Positions 50,961 to 60,911 of a stretch of 64,000 nt of DNA are shown here, piece by piece. The notes under the pieces were generated by a model. The model did no database searches. It saw only the letters and a program-made list of their open reading frames with translations, and was not told the DNA's origin. The stretch spans positions 496,001 to 560,000 of the forward strand of contig NZ_OY762268.1 of the NCBI RefSeq assembly GCF_963665245.1, written 5' to 3'. Position 1 is the first letter of the stretch, and each line of letters starts with the position of its first letter. Made by a program: the position numbers and the translations under genes. The DNA comes from an uncultured Paludibaculum sp. (lineage in GTDB: Bacteria; Acidobacteriota; Terriglobia; Bryobacterales; Bryobacteraceae).

Positions 50961-52295
50961 ATGGACTCCGCTCTGGCTCTACATCGTTTTCACTTCGCGT
51001 TCACGATTACCTTTCACTATCTCTTTGTCCAGCTTACGCTTGGCCTCGCTCTTCTCATCTTCATTCTGAAGACCATGGCCCTGCGTACGGGCAACGAACA
51101 CTACAACGACACGGCTCGCTTCTGGGCCAAGATCTTCGCCATCAACTTCGCGCTTGGCGTCGTCACGGGCATTCCCATGGAGTTCCAGTTCGGCACGAAC
51201 TGGTCGCGTTTCTCCAAGGCGGCCGGCGGTGTCATCGGACACACCCTCGGGATGGAAGGACTGTACTCTTTTTTCCTGGAAAGCAGTTTTTTGGGCCTGT
51301 TGATCTTTGGCGAGAAGATCATGGGCCGCGTGGGACACTGGTTCTCCGCCCTGGCTGTCTGGGTGGGCAGCTGGCTGTCGGGCTATCTCATCGTCGCCAC
51401 CGACGCCTGGATGCAGCACCCGGTCGGCTATGAGCTAGGACCACACGGCGAGATCATCCTGAACAGCTGGACCGCTTTGCTCTTCAATGAATGGGCCGCC
51501 TGGCAGTTCTTCCACACCATTCTCGGCGGAGTGGTGACCGGCTGTTTCGCCATGGCCAGTCTCGGTGCGTTCTATCTTCTGCTTGGGAAACACACCGACT
51601 ACGGCCGCACGTTTCTGCGAGTCGCCGTGACCACGGGTGTGGTGGCTACCATTCTGGTCGCCTTCCCCACGGGCGACCAGCAGGGCGCTTTGGTTGCACG
51701 GCATCAGGGACCCACGCTGGCTGCCATGGAAGGGCACTTCGAGACCGGCCCGGCCGCTCCGATGGCCATCCTCGGCCAACCTGATGTGGAGCAGAGGCGG
51801 CTCGACAATCCGTTCGTCCTGCCGGGCGTTCTGAGCATGATCGTCCACAAGCGTTGGGACGCCGAGGTCCGAGGACTGGATGCGTTCCCGCCGGAGAACT
51901 GGCCGGACAACATCCCGCTGCTCTACTATGCCTTCCACATCATGGTGGGCCTGGGCACCATCTTCGTCGCCATCATGAGCCTTTCGGCGCTCCAACTATG
52001 GCGGGGCAAGCTCTACACCTTCAAGCCTCTGCTATGGGTCCTGCTGCTGGCGATGCCGCTGCCGTATGTCGCGAACACCGCCGGTTGGATGACCGCCGAA
52101 GTGGGGCGCCAGCCATGGCTCATTTACGGCCTGATGCGCACGACGGCGGGCTTCTCGGCCCGCGTGTCCAGCGGCAATACCATGTTCACGCTGTTCGGCT
52201 TCATGGGCATCTACTCCGTGCTGCTCATGCTGGGCCTGTTCCTGATCTGGCGCGAAATCGAGCACGGTCCCGGATCCGAGCCGGCCGCCCACTAG
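50961..52295 (+). CDS. cydA: Cytochrome bd quinol oxidase subunit I
   Basis: 444 residues with about nine membrane segments. Key features align to the E. coli protein: His19 (haem ligand) in FHYLFVQLTLG, EGLYSFFLESSFLGLLIFG (proton-channel Glu), NEWAAWQFFHTILGG (the His186-type ligand) and GWMTAEVGRQPW (Q-loop GRQPW). The quinol loop is short, so it is of the short-Q-loop type. It reduces oxygen to water with quinol at very low oxygen tension, adding a respiratory option for microaerobic life. Confidence 0.96.
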   Translation: MDSALALHRFHFAFTITFHYLFVQLTLGLALLIFILKTMALRTGNEHYNDTARFWAKIFAINFALGVVTGIPMEFQFGTNWSRFSKAAGGVIGHTLGMEGLYSFFLESSFLGLLIFGEKIMGRVGHWFSALAVWVGSWLSGYLIVATDAWMQHPVGYELGPHGEIILNSWTALLFNEWAAWQFFHTILGGVVTGCFAMASLGAFYLLLGKHTDYGRTFLRVAVTTGVVATILVAFPTGDQQGALVARHQGPTLAAMEGHFETGPAAPMAILGQPDVEQRRLDNPFVLPGVLSMIVHKRWDAEVRGLDAFPPENWPDNIPLLYYAFHIMVGLGTIFVAIMSLSALQLWRGKLYTFKPLLWVLLLAMPLPYVANTAGWMTAEVGRQPWLIYGLMRTTAGFSARVSSGNTMFTLFGFMGIYSVLLMLGLFLIWREIEHGPGSEPAAH

Positions 52296-52313
52296 AGGAG
52301 ATCTGAAGAAATC

Positions 52314-53357
52314 ATGCTACCTGTCATCTGGTTTTGCATTGTCGCCGTCATGGTTGCCATGTATGTCGTGCTCGACGGCTTCGACCTCGGCGCCGGCATC
52401 ATCCACCTGGGCGCCGCGCGCACCGACCGGGAGCGGCGCGCCGTCATCAAATCCATCGGTCCCGTGTGGGACGGGAATGAAGTCTGGCTGCTGGCCGGCG
52501 GCGGAGCCCTCTACTTTGCCTTCCCTGCCCTCTATGCCTCGTCGTTCAGCGGATTCTACCTGCCGCTGATGATGGTGCTCTGGCTGTTGATCCTGCGTGG
52601 CACTTCGGTGGAGTTCCGCAATCACATCGACAATCCGGTGTGGAAGCCGCTGTGGGATGTCGTTTTCTGCGTGTCCAGCGCGCTGCTCGCCATCTTCTTC
52701 GGGGTCGCGCTGGGCAACGTCGTTCGCGGCGTGCCGCTCGACGCCGCCGGGGAGTTCTTCCTACCCCTGTGGACCGACTGGACGCCCGGACCGCAGCCCG
52801 GCATCCTCGACTGGTACACCATCCTGGTGGGTCTGTTCGCGTTCTTCACTCTCACCCAGCACGGAGCGCTGTGGGTCGCCTACAAAACCGAGAATGGCGT
52901 CCGCGAGCGCGCCCGCCGCATCGCCCGCTTCGCCTGGTTTGCCGTGGCCGCATTCACTGTGCTGGTTACCGTGCTCAGCTTCCGCATCCAGCCCCAGCTC
53001 AGCCGCAGCTTCGCGACGCTGCCCTTCGGCGTCATCTTCCCGGCCCTCGCCCTCGCCGGCCTGGGCGGCGCGTTCTTCTTCTGGCAGCGCCAGGACGACC
53101 TTAAGGCCTTTGTCAGTTCGGCCTTCTTTATCATCGGAATGTTGACGAGCGTGGTCTTCGGCGTCTTCCCCTATGTCCTGCCCGCCAACACCGATCCATC
53201 GCTCAGCCTGACGATTCACAACGCCAGTGCTCCGGCTTACGGCCTGCGCATCGGTCTCATCTGGTTCGCTCCGGGCATGGCTTTGGCCGCGTCCTACTCC
53301 GTATTCCTCTACCGGAAATTCGCTGGAAAGGTGCAATTGGAAGAGGGCGGCTATTGA
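52314..53357 (+). CDS. cydB: Cytochrome bd quinol oxidase subunit II
   Basis: 347 residues with eight or nine membrane segments. The family signature VLDGFDLGAGIIHL near the N-terminus is complete and is followed by PVWDGNEVWLLAGGGALYFAFP. Starts 18 bases after cydA with an AGGAGA-type site. The final helices end at YRKFAGKVQ. It pairs with CydA; no cydX-like small gene or cydDC was seen. Confidence 0.95.
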   Translation: MLPVIWFCIVAVMVAMYVVLDGFDLGAGIIHLGAARTDRERRAVIKSIGPVWDGNEVWLLAGGGALYFAFPALYASSFSGFYLPLMMVLWLLILRGTSVEFRNHIDNPVWKPLWDVVFCVSSALLAIFFGVALGNVVRGVPLDAAGEFFLPLWTDWTPGPQPGILDWYTILVGLFAFFTLTQHGALWVAYKTENGVRERARRIARFAWFAVAAFTVLVTVLSFRIQPQLSRSFATLPFGVIFPALALAGLGGAFFFWQRQDDLKAFVSSAFFIIGMLTSVVFGVFPYVLPANTDPSLSLTIHNASAPAYGLRIGLIWFAPGMALAASYSVFLYRKFAGKVQLEEGGY

Positions 53358-53375
53358 AACGGTAGAATGGGCGGT

Positions 53376-54341
53376 ATGACCAAACCTTCAAGATGGGTGG
53401 CGCTCGCCCTGGCGGCCGCCACCTGCTTTGGCCAGACCCAGAAGAGCCCCGCCCCGGCGGCCAAGGTCCCAGCCGCTGCCAGAACCGCCCCTTCGCCCAC
53501 GTTCGACAAGGCAAAGTTCGAGGCCTTCGTCCGGCATCTGTTGCTGTGGGGACCGCAGATCGGTGTGGCTGTGGCGGAGCCCCAGCCCTCGGAAATGCCC
53601 GGATTCCGCCTGGTCAAAGTCACAGGCAGCTACCAGAAGGTGTCTCTCGACGAGATCTTCTATGTGAGCTCCGACGGTCGGAAGATCGTCCGCGGCACGC
53701 TGTTCGACATCGCGAAGAATCCCTTCGCGGCCGAGATCGCGAAGCTCAAAACAGACCTGCAGCCGTCCTTTGGAACGCCGGGTGCACCCGTCGTGCTGGT
53801 TCTCTTCAGCGACTTCCAGTGCGCCTATTGCCGCGAAGAGGCGAAACAGATCCGCGCCAACCTGATCAAAACCTACCCGAAGGAAGTCCGACTCTACTTC
53901 AAGGACTTTCCCATTGAGCAGCTCCACCCTTGGGCCAAGCCAGCGTCCATCGCCGGCCGATGCGTCTTCCGCCAGGACGCCGCCGCCTTCTGGGATTACC
54001 ACGATTGGATCTTCGACAAACAGGCGGAGATTACGCCTGAGACGCTCCGGACGAAGGTGACCGAGTGGGTCCAGGGCAAAGGGCTGGATGCAGGCCAGTT
54101 CACGGCCTGTTTCGACAACAAGTCCACGCTGGGTGAGGTGGAGAAGAGCTTGGCCGAGGGCAAGGAGTTGCGCGTCAGCTCCACCCCCACGATGTTCGTC
54201 AACGGCCGTCAGATCCCCGGCAGCGTGCCCTTCCAGCAGTTGAAAGGCATTATCGATTTCGAGTTGGAATACGCGAAAACCTCGGGTGAAAACGCCGAGA
54301 AGTGCTGCGAGCTCACCCTGCCGGTACCCGGCAAGAAATAA
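53376..54341 (+). CDS. DsbA-family thioredoxin-fold protein, secreted
   Basis: About 321 residues. Signal segment (WVALALAAATCFGQ), then an alanine/proline linker and an N-terminal region of about 80 residues before the thioredoxin fold. The active site reads DFQCAYCREE (CxxC) and the cis-Pro loop is SSTPTMFVNG. This is the DsbA/thiol:disulfide type with the long helical insertion (WDYHDWIFDKQ). ATG 53367 is nine bases earlier and equally possible. Placed 18 bases after cydB, it is probably co-transcribed and could help mature haem or disulfide proteins in the envelope. Confidence 0.85.
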   Translation: MTKPSRWVALALAAATCFGQTQKSPAPAAKVPAAARTAPSPTFDKAKFEAFVRHLLLWGPQIGVAVAEPQPSEMPGFRLVKVTGSYQKVSLDEIFYVSSDGRKIVRGTLFDIAKNPFAAEIAKLKTDLQPSFGTPGAPVVLVLFSDFQCAYCREEAKQIRANLIKTYPKEVRLYFKDFPIEQLHPWAKPASIAGRCVFRQDAAAFWDYHDWIFDKQAEITPETLRTKVTEWVQGKGLDAGQFTACFDNKSTLGEVEKSLAEGKELRVSSTPTMFVNGRQIPGSVPFQQLKGIIDFELEYAKTSGENAEKCCELTLPVPGKK

Positions 54342-54360
54342 GGACGACAAGTAGTAACTC

Positions 54361-56205
54361 ATGACCAGACAGCGACTAATCCTTCTGAGCCTGGCCGCCA
54401 CTGCCGCCACCCTCCTGCACGCCGGATCCACGCCGGCCAAGGGCCGCATCAGCGCGGACCACTATCAGGAGACGGTCAAGTTTCTCGCGTCCGACGCGAT
54501 GAAGGGCCGTGGCACCGGCACGCCCCAGCTAAAGAAGGCGGCGGCGTATATCGCGGGCCAGTTCAAGGCACTCGGTATTCCGCCGGCTGCCGGCAACAGT
54601 TACTACCAGATCTTCGACGTCACCACCAACGCCAGGCTCGCCAAGGGCAACGAGCTGAGTTATGCCGTTGGTGGCGGCAAGAAGCAGGCCGCCTCGCTGG
54701 GTCAGGAGTTCAATCCCTACAACTTCTCGGGCAATGCGAAGGTCAGCGGTCCCGTCGTCTTCGCCGGCTACGGCATCACCGCGCCGGAATACGACTACGA
54801 CGATTACGCGGGCCTCGACGTCCAGGGCAAGATCGTCCTGGTCCTGCGTCACGAGCCGCAGGAGTTTGACGAAAAGAGCAAGTTCGGCGGCAAAGTCTAC
54901 ACCGTCCACGAACAGCGGCAGACCAAGGCTGTGAATGCGAAGTTCCACGGCGCCAAGGCCGTTCTTTTCGTCAACGACATGTCCAACCACCCGGTGGACT
55001 CCGATGTCGTGGACAAGTTTTCGAACAACGTCGGCCCGAACTCGCCCGACATCCCCTTTATTCAGGTGAAGACCGAACTCGCTTCGCACTGGCTGCAGCC
55101 CTCGGGCAAGAACCTGAAGGACTGGATCGAGGCCGTCGACAAGAATCTCAAACCTGCGTCATTCGAGATTCCCGGCCTGACCGTCGACCTGGCCGTAAAC
55201 GTCCAGCGCGAAGTCCGCCAAGTGCCCAACGTGGCCGCCTACCTCAAGGGCGAGACCGACGAGTACGTCATCCTGGGCGCCCACTTCGACCACCTGGGCA
55301 TGGGCGAGCAGAGCTCCATGGCGCCCGATCTCGCAGGCAAGGCAATTCATCACGGCGCCGACGACAACGCATCGGGGACGGCTGGCCTGCTGGAACTGGC
55401 CGACTACTTTGCCGCCCAGCCGAAGCGGAAGCGCGGCATCCTGTTCCTTGCCTTCTCGGCCGAAGAACTCGGGCTCATCGGGTCCTCGTACTATGTGAAC
55501 CACCCCCTCCTGCCGCTTGACAAGGCCGTGACGATGATTAATATGGACATGATTGGGCGGATTAAGGACGGACGGGTTTTTGTCGGCGGTACGGGGACGG
55601 GTTCCACGCTGCTCTCCATTCTTGATGAAACGAAGCCAGCGCACCCCAGGTTGAAGCTCGATCTGTCCGAGCAGGGCGGCTACGGATCCAGTGATCATTT
55701 CTCCTTCACCATCAAGCAGGTACCGGTGCTGTTCTTCTTCTCCGGACTGCACTCGGACTACCACAAGCCCAGTGACACCTGGGAGAAGATCGATCACGTC
55801 GAGGCGGCCGACCTGGTGAATCTCGTCGCGGAGGTTACGACCAGACTGCAGGATGCGCCGCGGCGGCCCACGTACGTGAAGGTATCCACGCCGGCACCCG
55901 CGGCCACGGCAACGGCCTCAGCCAGCGGCGGCGGAGCCTGGTTCGGTAGCGTCCCCGACATGGGCGAAACCAAGGGCGGGTTCAAGATCTCTGACGTCAC
56001 CAAAGGTTCCCCCGCGGATGTGGCAGGATTGAAGGGCGGCGATCTCATCGTGGAGTTTGATGGCAAGACAATTTCGAATCTCTACGACTTCACCTACGCT
56101 CTGCGGTCGAAGAAGCCCGGTGACGTGGTGCCCATCAAGTACAACCGGGACGGTAAGATTCTGGAAACAAAGGCCACATTGAAATCCAGGAGCCAAATGC
56201 GCTAA
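54361..56205 (+). CDS. M28-family aminopeptidase with PA and PDZ domains
   Basis: 614 residues. Signal peptide (LILLSLAATAATLLHA). A protease-associated insert lies at about residues 115-260. Two-zinc peptidase residues are visible: GAHFDHLG, GADDNASG, SAEELG (catalytic Glu pair), NMDMIGR and SSDHFSF. A serine/alanine/threonine-rich linker leads to a C-terminal PDZ domain (ISDVTKGSPADVAGLKGGDLIVEF). Acts outside the cytoplasm on peptides. It starts 19 bases after the DsbA-like gene, on the same strand. Confidence 0.9.
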   Translation: MTRQRLILLSLAATAATLLHAGSTPAKGRISADHYQETVKFLASDAMKGRGTGTPQLKKAAAYIAGQFKALGIPPAAGNSYYQIFDVTTNARLAKGNELSYAVGGGKKQAASLGQEFNPYNFSGNAKVSGPVVFAGYGITAPEYDYDDYAGLDVQGKIVLVLRHEPQEFDEKSKFGGKVYTVHEQRQTKAVNAKFHGAKAVLFVNDMSNHPVDSDVVDKFSNNVGPNSPDIPFIQVKTELASHWLQPSGKNLKDWIEAVDKNLKPASFEIPGLTVDLAVNVQREVRQVPNVAAYLKGETDEYVILGAHFDHLGMGEQSSMAPDLAGKAIHHGADDNASGTAGLLELADYFAAQPKRKRGILFLAFSAEELGLIGSSYYVNHPLLPLDKAVTMINMDMIGRIKDGRVFVGGTGTGSTLLSILDETKPAHPRLKLDLSEQGGYGSSDHFSFTIKQVPVLFFFSGLHSDYHKPSDTWEKIDHVEAADLVNLVAEVTTRLQDAPRRPTYVKVSTPAPAATATASASGGGAWFGSVPDMGETKGGFKISDVTKGSPADVAGLKGGDLIVEFDGKTISNLYDFTYALRSKKPGDVVPIKYNRDGKILETKATLKSRSQMR

Positions 56206-56249
56206 CTCCCTAACCAATTGTGGGGTTGCGGCCGATAAGAGGAGTACGC

Positions 56250-56867
56250 ATGGAAGAGGCGAAATTACCAGTAGGCCGAGTGTGGGATCTGCCGCCAGTC
56301 ATCCTTCACCCTTTTTCCGATCCCGGTGGGCCCGATAAGCTGGTCGAGAGTTCCCGGGCGCACTTGATGCTGCAGGGCATGCTGCCCACGGGAGAGTTGT
56401 CGCAGGACGAGATCCTGCAACGGCTGCTCTCGGGCAGAATGTGCGAACTGCGGATGCTGTACTACGTCGGCAAGGATCTGGAACGCTGGCTGGAACAGTG
56501 TGCCGAGCTCGTGGCGCGCGACCATGTGCTGTCCGATACGGGCATCACGACGGCCGGTTTCACTCAGTTGCTTATCGACGCCCCACCCGCCGACGTGCGC
56601 GAAAAGCTCACCAAATGGGGTGTTGCCGACTATCGCGCCATCTTCAGCCGCGCCCTCGGCTTGAATGCCATCTTCAGCAAGGCGCCGGAGATGGAATCAC
56701 TGGCTCCTCATTTCGTTCAGTACTACTACCGTTACGCGGACCAGTTGTTCCAGTGCCGCCAAGGCATGGAGCCCTTCAAAACTCTCGCTCCGGGCAACTT
56801 CCACTTTGAACTCTTCGCCTCCGGCGAGTATTCCCGCATGCTTGAGCGCGAGTGGGAAGAGATCTAG
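56250..56867 (+). CDS. Hypothetical protein, 205 aa
   Basis: Soluble and mostly helical. No motif I recognise. An AGAGGAG site precedes the ATG at 56250. Notable runs are SRAHLMLQGMLPTGELSQDE, MCELRMLYYVGKDLERWLEQ, and a C-terminal FHFELFASGEYSRMLEREWEE. It lies between the M28 peptidase and the LarA-like protein on the same strand. Function unknown. Confidence 0.7.
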   Translation: MEEAKLPVGRVWDLPPVILHPFSDPGGPDKLVESSRAHLMLQGMLPTGELSQDEILQRLLSGRMCELRMLYYVGKDLERWLEQCAELVARDHVLSDTGITTAGFTQLLIDAPPADVREKLTKWGVADYRAIFSRALGLNAIFSKAPEMESLAPHFVQYYYRYADQLFQCRQGMEPFKTLAPGNFHFELFASGEYSRMLEREWEEI

Positions 56868-56925
56868 ACAGCCGAATCGCGTCGGTGGGACTCCACCAGC
56901 ATTGGCCTGCCGATAGAATGGCTAC

Positions 56926-58188
56926 ATGCAGTTCTCGCCCCTGTTGTTGACCCGCCAGAAGCTGCCCAGCTATCGAATCGACGACATTCCCGGCACGGTC
57001 CGCCGCGAGCTAGCGAAATCCGGCTTTGCCCAGAGAGTGGCGCCCGGCGCCCCGGTCGCCATCGGGGTCGGCAGCCGTGGCATCGCCAACATCGACATCA
57101 TCGTCCACAGTGTCGTCGCCTGGTGGAAAGAACAAGGGGCGAAACCGTTCCTTTTTCCAGCCATGGGCAGCCACGGCGCCGCGACAGCCCACGGGCAAAC
57201 CGCCGTTCTCGCCAAATATGGTATCACCGAAGCGGCCATGGGCTGCCCCATCCGCAGTTCCCTGCAGGTGGTGGATCTTGGCGCCACGCCCGAGGGGATC
57301 GAAGTGGTGATGGACAAGACCGCCTACGACTCCGGCGCGGTGATGATGTGCAGCCGTGTGAAATGGCACACCGACTTCGAGGGCAACCTGGAAAGCGGCC
57401 TGTTCAAGATGATGGCCATCGGGCTGGGTAAGTTCGCCGGTGCGCAACGCTACCACACCCATGGTTACCGTCTTGGGCTGGAGGCGGTGATCCGCGGCGT
57501 GGGCCGGCAGGTGATCGCTTCCGGGAAGATCCTGGGCGGTCTGGCCATCATGGAAGACGGCAACCACCAGACAGGACACCTGGAAGCTGTGCCGGCCGCC
57601 ATCATGGAGCGGCGCGAGGAGGAACTGCTGGTCCAGGTGAAGGGCTGGATGCCGCGCATCCCCTTGAAAAGTCTTGATCTGCTAATCGTGAACCAGCTCG
57701 GCAAGAACATCTCCGGCGCCGGCATGGATCCCAAGGTGATCAACCGCACGGTCTATGGCGACTACAACCCCTGGCCCTATGCGCCGCGCGTCGGTCGTGT
57801 CTTCCTGCGCGAGATGCATCCCTTGAGCTACGGGAACGCCGTGGGCCTGGGCATGGCCGACATCGTGAACAGCCGCGTGGTGAAGCAGATGAAGAAGAAG
57901 CCGACCTACGTGAACGGGCTCACGTCCGGAGCCATGGCTTCGATTCGCATTCCGGTGCACTTCCCCACGGACCGCGAGTGTGTCGAGCAAATCTGGCGGA
58001 CGGTTGGCGTCATGGATCCCCTCAAATTGCAGATCGGCTGGATCCGCAACTCGCAAGACCTGACCCTGATGGCATTCTCCGAGTCTCTGCGGCCGGAACT
58101 CGAAACGAACCCGATGGTGGAAATCCTTGGCCGCGCGAAGGAACTCGAGTACGACGACCAGGGCAACCTGGTCAACTGGCTGGCCTGA
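56926..58188 (+). CDS. LarA-like (nickel-dependent lactate racemase fold) protein
   Basis: 420 residues without signal. The N-terminal domain has VAIGVGSRGIANI and PFLFPAMGSHGAATA, the layout of the DUF2088/LarA fold with a His in the MGSHG loop; later KWHTDFEG, RYHTHGYRLG and NQLGKNISGAG are shared with LarA-like proteins. True LarA needs specific catalytic histidines and a pincer-nickel cofactor from LarBCE; none of these cofactor genes is in the window. So a relative with another substrate (malate or other hydroxyacids) is likely. Confidence 0.65.
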   Translation: MQFSPLLLTRQKLPSYRIDDIPGTVRRELAKSGFAQRVAPGAPVAIGVGSRGIANIDIIVHSVVAWWKEQGAKPFLFPAMGSHGAATAHGQTAVLAKYGITEAAMGCPIRSSLQVVDLGATPEGIEVVMDKTAYDSGAVMMCSRVKWHTDFEGNLESGLFKMMAIGLGKFAGAQRYHTHGYRLGLEAVIRGVGRQVIASGKILGGLAIMEDGNHQTGHLEAVPAAIMERREEELLVQVKGWMPRIPLKSLDLLIVNQLGKNISGAGMDPKVINRTVYGDYNPWPYAPRVGRVFLREMHPLSYGNAVGLGMADIVNSRVVKQMKKKPTYVNGLTSGAMASIRIPVHFPTDRECVEQIWRTVGVMDPLKLQIGWIRNSQDLTLMAFSESLRPELETNPMVEILGRAKELEYDDQGNLVNWLA

Positions 58189-58193
58189 GACGC

Positions 58194-58236
58194 AAAAAGG
58201 GCGCGGAACCGGACCGCCGGCACCGCGCCCTTCTCA
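58194..58236. terminator. Bidirectional terminator between convergent genes
   Basis: AAGGGCGCGG (58197-58206) and CCGCGCCCTT (58223-58232) form a perfect 10-bp stem. On the minus strand a T5 run follows (bases 58194-58198), so it is a strong intrinsic terminator for the 58250-58705 gene and a plausible one for the LarA-like gene. Confidence 0.8.
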
Positions 58237-58249
58237 CATCCGAACACGA

Positions 58250-58705
58250 TCAATGATGGCCGTGATGCCGGCCGCGCTCGTACCCACGGTCATAGCCCCG
58301 TGCAAAGCCGCGCCCGTAGCCATAGGGTCCCCGTACCGGGGCATAGTATCGAGCCGGCGGGCCGTAATACCGCATCGGTGGCCCCGGAGCGCGGTAGTAT
58401 GCGCCTCTTGGGCCATAGTAGGGATCAAAGGCCGCCATCGGCACGCCGTAGCGCGAGCAGATTCCATCCCAGCCGTACCCGCGGCGATACAGGTCCACGA
58501 CGACCATGGGCTGCACGCGCGCATACCGGGAAATCACGAAGACCCGCGGCATGTCGTACTCCGGCACATAGCGCTCCACGTACGCCACCTGCGGCGGAGC
58601 GTAGCCGTAATACGGAGCCGTTCCGATATTGATCGAGATGCCCACGCCCGCTTGCGCGGTGCAGGCCAGCATCAGAGTAAAAAGTGTTGTTGTGAGGAGT
58701 CTCAT
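58250..58705 (-). CDS. Small secreted Tyr/Gly/Arg/Pro-rich protein
   Basis: 151 residues. Signal peptide MRLLTTTLFTLMLACTAQA. The first half is beta-like (VGISINIGTAPYYGYAPPQVAYVE), with VFVISRYARVQPMVVVDLY and RRGYGWDGICSRYGVP. The second half is low-complexity and rich in Tyr, Gly, Pro and Arg, ending in a His-rich tail (RGRHHGHH). It looks surface-exposed or matrix-binding. Its SD is inside the right arm of a hairpin (see 58706-58749). Confidence 0.75.
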   Translation of the reverse strand: MRLLTTTLFTLMLACTAQAGVGISINIGTAPYYGYAPPQVAYVERYVPEYDMPRVFVISRYARVQPMVVVDLYRRGYGWDGICSRYGVPMAAFDPYYGPRGAYYRAPGPPMRYYGPPARYYAPVRGPYGYGRGFARGYDRGYERGRHHGHH

Positions 58706-58749
58706 GCTCCGCTTCTCCTGACCCGTCTGACGCAGCGGAGAAGCGGAGC
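58706..58749 (-). promoter_or_regulatory. SD-sequestering hairpin upstream of the small secreted protein
   Basis: A perfect 13-bp inverted repeat (58706-58718 and 58737-58749) with an 18-base loop. Read on the minus strand the second arm contains the GGAG ribosome binding site and ends at the ATG, so the RNA hairpin would hide the SD. It could be a thermosensor or a protein or small-RNA switch. It also may act on the preceding gene as a weak terminator. Confidence 0.5.
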
Positions 58750-58772
58750 GTTTCTGAAAGATAGGGGCGAAT

Positions 58773-60053
<1,281 letters not shown>

Positions 60054-60143
60054 GACGAACTCCTGATTCAGACATTTAAAGAGGGAAGAACTGAAATACC
60101 ACTATGTTCTACCACAAGGGGGGCGAGCCTGGGCAGGGTGAGG

Positions 60144-60782
60144 TTACCTTCCGATAACGTTAAGCCGCCGGATCCGAATGTTGCGAAACCAGACCGCGGA
60201 GTGGTGATTCTGCAGCACGATAGGGCTGTCCTTCACCGGTGCTTCATACTCCAGCTCCTTCACGCCGTTCAGCCAATGCTCCACGTGCCCGCCACGCACC
60301 ACAATGCGCGATGCATTGAACTCGCCGGCCGGTTTTGCCGCGTGGGTAGCGGGGGCGATCTTCCCGTAGAGGGACGCCGTCTGCTTCCGCGGATTGCCCT
60401 TGGAATCGGCGTTCATGTCGTCGTCAATCAACTGGTACTCCGGACCGCGCCCGCGGGCGTTGATGCCCTCGCCGGTCTTTGCCTTCCACGTGTCGACTTT
60501 GTCGATGAGGTACTTCACGCCGGAGTTCCCGCCCGGCTCGATCTTCCACTCGAATTCGAGTTCGAACTCGCGGAACGTGGCTTCGGTGCGGATGTCCTGG
60601 AAACCGCCATCCACTACCCGCGCTTTCAGGCAGCCATCCTCCACCACCCAGGACTTGGAGGGAAACGGCTGCCCGGTAACCTCCAGCCAACCGGCGGAAG
60701 AGTGGCCGTCGAACAACGAAACGGGGGGGACGGGAGGCTGCATCAGAAGCAGCAGCAGGGCAAGCATCTCCTGAGTGTACAT
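60144..60782 (-). CDS. DUF1080 (3-keto-disaccharide hydrolase-like) lectin-fold protein
   Basis: 212 residues. Hydrophobic N-terminus MLALLLLLMQPPVPP suggests export. The concanavalin-like beta sandwich reads SLFDGHSSAGWLE, EFEWKIEPGGNSGVKYLID, GRGPEYQLIDDD, and WLNGVKELEYE, standard for DUF1080. The start is ATG 60782 or the internal ATG 60767. Members have been shown to cleave 3-keto-glycosides; the adjacent Gfo/Idh/MocA dehydrogenase could make that substrate. Confidence 0.88.
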   Translation of the reverse strand: MYTQEMLALLLLLMQPPVPPVSLFDGHSSAGWLEVTGQPFPSKSWVVEDGCLKARVVDGGFQDIRTEATFREFELEFEWKIEPGGNSGVKYLIDKVDTWKAKTGEGINARGRGPEYQLIDDDMNADSKGNPRKQTASLYGKIAPATHAAKPAGEFNASRIVVRGGHVEHWLNGVKELEYEAPVKDSPIVLQNHHSAVWFRNIRIRRLNVIGR

Positions 60783-60911
60783 TGCCCGTGCCGGCACACG
60801 GCTTCCCGTGGACGATAGGTCCGGTTAGAATCAAATGATGGTTATACAGGGCCACGATCCAATGGCCCGGGCCGTAAATTTTGGGTTTCCCGTTGAGTCA
60901 GGAGGATTACG

